Part shown: piece by piece, positions 62,381 through 64,000 of the stretch
Numbering within the stretch: position 1 is the first letter of the stretch
Layout of the letters: each line of letters begins with the position of its first letter
Assembly: GCF_016745235.1 (NCBI RefSeq)
Contig: NZ_JAELVM010000004.1
Span: forward strand, 91,727-155,726
Direction: 5' to 3'
DNA: 64,000 nucleotides
Source of the DNA: Chryseobacterium endalhagicum
GTDB lineage: Bacteria > Bacteroidota > Bacteroidia > Flavobacteriales > Weeksellaceae
Translations under genes and position numbers: made by a program
Notes under the pieces: model-generated
Database searches by the model: none
Seen by the model: only the letters and a program-made list of their open reading frames with translations
What the model was told of the DNA's origin: nothing

Positions 62381-63472
62381 GAAGAATGATTTTCCCACAG
62401 ATCTCGTAGATAGCACCGAACTTTATGTCTTAATATCTCTCGCTGATCTGGCGGATTGAGCAAATTCTTTTTATGATACTTGAAAATGATATAGGAAAAA
62501 TATTGCTAGGTTTCGGCTAAAGCCTTTTCTATTCTGATTCTGTTGTAAGCGGGCTAAAGCCCGATCCTGGTGAATAAGGAAAACAGGCAAAATCATCTTT
62601 AGGAATTGCCACTGGATATTTATTGATGGATAGTATAAACGCAAAGGCAGACAAAGAATATTTCCAGGATGGGAAGTTAAGGTAAACAAAGGTGTAAACT
62701 TTAGCAAGGAAATACGAGGTAGCAGTTGTGTCTTTCAGGATATTTGGAAGCTGATCAATTAATAGAATAAGTGAACTAATTTCTATTAATAATCAACTTA
62801 TGATGAAGCAGCGTTACTAGGTGGAAGAATGATTTTCCCACAGATTCCTCGGATGACACCGAGCTTTATGTTTTAATACATCTCGCTGATCTGGCGGATT
62901 GAGCAAATTTTTTTTATGATGGCTTGAAAATGATATGGGAAAAATATGTAGTCTAGGTTTTTGGCTAAAGCCTCCTGTTCTGATTCTGTTCTAAGCGGGC
63001 TAAAGCCCGCTCCTGGTGAATAAGGAAAACAAGCAAAATCATCTTTAGGAATTGCCACTGGATATTTATTGACAGATAGTATAACCGCAAAGGCGGACAA
63101 AGAATATTTCCAGGATGGGAAGTTAAGATAAACAAAGGCGTAAACTTTAGCAAGGAAATACGAAGGTAGAAGTTCCATCTTTCTGAATATTTGGAAGCTG
63201 ATCAATTAATAGAAATAAGTGAACTAATTTCTATTAATAATCAATTTATGGTAAGGCAGCGTTACTAGGTGGAAGAATGATTTTCCCACAGATTCCTCGG
63301 ATGACACCGAGCTTTATGTTTTAATACCTCTCGCTGATCTGGCGGATTGAGCAAATTCTTTTTATGATGGCTTGAAAATGATATAGGAAAATATTGGAAT
63401 CTAGGTTTTGGCTGAAGCCTTTCCTATTCTGATTCTTTTGTAAGCGGGCTAAAGCCCGCTCCTATTGAATAT
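62381..63472. repeat. Long tandem repeat, 2.4 copies of a 443-448 bp unit
   Basis: Units begin at about 62381, 62824 and 63272 with GAAGAATGATTTTCCCACAG; the third is cut after about 200 bp. Each unit contains the palindrome GCGGGCTAAAGCCCG (62549, 62995 and 63444) and CTCGCTGATCTGGCGGATTG. Short minus-strand ORFs recur in the first two copies but overlap the palindrome and have no start context. Apart from a terminator and microsatellites further right, no gene lies between 62309 and the window end. Confidence 0.85.
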
Positions 63473-63512
63473 ATTGGCTATCAATTAAATGTATCTAAAA
63501 GTTTAAAACAAA

Positions 63513-63544
63513 AAAAATCCTTTACGTATTGTACAGGATTTTTG
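63513..63544. terminator. Hairpin right of the long repeats
   Basis: AAAAATCCTTTAC and GTACAGGATTTTT are near-complementary around a short loop, with A- and T-runs outside. No adjacent gene ends here, so the transcript it would stop is unknown. Confidence 0.55.
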
Positions 63545-63690
63545 TATTCTTATATTTTGATTAATTAGATATGAATAATGAATATTAAATATAGCTACAG
63601 GCCGCCCTTACAGGGCTGATAAATCTAAAAACATAATATCATAATTTTCATATCTATCCTATTAACAGGGCGCACCTACGGAGCTTATCA

Positions 63691-63727
63691 GCTTATGGCT
63701 TATGGCTTATGGCTTATGGCTTATGGC
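63691..63727. repeat. Heptanucleotide tandem repeat (GCTTATG)5
   Basis: Five perfect copies plus GC. No coding sequence overlaps it. Confidence 0.9.
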
Positions 63728-63780
63728 AAATTTAAAGATAAGTGATCAATGATGATTGATAAGTGATCTGTGATGCTGGG

Positions 63781-63807
63781 TAGTAGTAGTAGTAGTAGTA
63801 GTAGTAG
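63781..63807. repeat. Trinucleotide microsatellite (TAG)9
   Basis: Nine perfect TAG units, non-coding, about 50 bp right of the heptanucleotide repeat. Confidence 0.95.
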
Positions 63808-63827
63808 TTACAAGGTTCTGCTCCCGC

Positions 63828-63870
63828 ATTACTCATTATTCATTACTCATTACCAATTACTAATTACTGA
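63828..63870. repeat. ATTACTCAT-type word array
   Basis: Repeated CATTACTCATTA and TAATTACT words like those forming the right arm of the four-helix-bundle cassette at 12910-12939; no gene is associated here. Confidence 0.6.
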
Positions 63871-63958
63871 TCTATTATTCTTGATAATTGGTGATTCATA
63901 ACTTATCATTGATCATTTATATTGGTATGGTTTGGATATCTGGTATAGGTATATAACA

Positions 63959-63992
63959 AAAAAGTCTCATACAAAACTGTATGAGACTTTTT
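63959..63992. terminator. Bidirectional terminator at the right edge
   Basis: 15-bp perfect stem (63959-63973 with 63978-63992, AAAAAGTCTCATACA) with the loop AAAC. The gene it serves is presumably beyond the window, on the minus strand. Confidence 0.88.
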
Positions 63993-64000
63993 AATAAAAA

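Noticed and set aside
62471..63205. Short minus-strand ORFs repeated in the long repeat units (LKFTPLF..LTSHPGN-type)
   Set aside because: They mirror the repeat and run through its GC palindrome, have different ends in each copy and no promoter. Conservation is explained by recent duplication of the DNA.
62309..64000. Integrated phage or IS remnant
   Set aside because: No integrase, transposase or phage-like ORF is present; only repeats and hairpins.

Overview
The window is a low-GC, gene-dense chromosomal segment of a flavobacterium, most likely Chryseobacterium or a close relative in Weeksellaceae. This rests on Bacteroidetes-type promoters (TTG plus a TAnnTTTG -7 box), PorP/SprF- and PorV-like type IX secretion proteins, a T9SS sorting tail on a secreted protease, a SusC/SusD pair, DUF3822 beside rsmD, and a VgrG/DUF4280 type VI module of the Bacteroidetes kind. 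No rRNA, tRNA, CRISPR array or transposase gene was seen.

Layout. 1-6.3 kb: a serine hydrolase cut by the left edge, a 236-240 bp inverted-terminal-repeat element, a housekeeping run (phosphoesterase, Smr protein, DUF3822, rsmD), a divergent hxlR/nitroreductase pair with a mirrored operator, and murI. 6.3-15 kb: hemW, a PorP/SprF protein, an RluA synthase, a PASTA protein, ddl, coaD, a four-helix-bundle gene inside an inverted-repeat cassette, a TRIC-like channel, and folA. 15-19.4 kb: a lemA-TPM-TPM operon and a KefF/KefC-like pair. 19.4-23.3 kb: a type VI secretion payload island (VgrG, a metallopeptidase-like putative effector, a putative immunity lipoprotein, a DUF4280 PAAR-like protein). 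23.4-30 kb: a GIN-domain lipoprotein, an M3 peptidase, and an unrecognised two-gene unit (626 aa and 397 aa) that looks accessory. 30-36.5 kb: ychJ-like, slyD-like, VF530, LLM oxidoreductase, a TraB/ChaN-like protein and an S9 peptidase. 36.5-38.2 kb: two tandem-repeat blocks around yceI. 38.2-51.5 kb: a DOPA-dioxygenase-like gene, a subtilase, hutH, a second copy of the inverted-repeat element, secreted proteins, uvrC, a PorV-like protein and a DMT transporter. 51.5-62.3 kb: a candidate small RNA, an acyl-CoA carboxylase beta subunit, a T9SS-exported metzincin, a stand-alone relative of its N-terminal region, and a SusC/SusD pair. 62.3-64 kb: no gene; long tandem repeats, microsatellites and a terminator.

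The most unusual content is the type VI island with its inferred effector/immunity pair, the unrecognised 626/397 aa operon, a candidate structured RNA at about 51.62-51.73 kb, and several families of non-coding repeats. These include a MITE-like element present twice in opposite orientation, a yceI 3' end duplicated in tandem, and a 17-bp-inverted-repeat cassette carrying a four-helix-bundle gene. All functions are inferred by reading the sequence; no database search was run.
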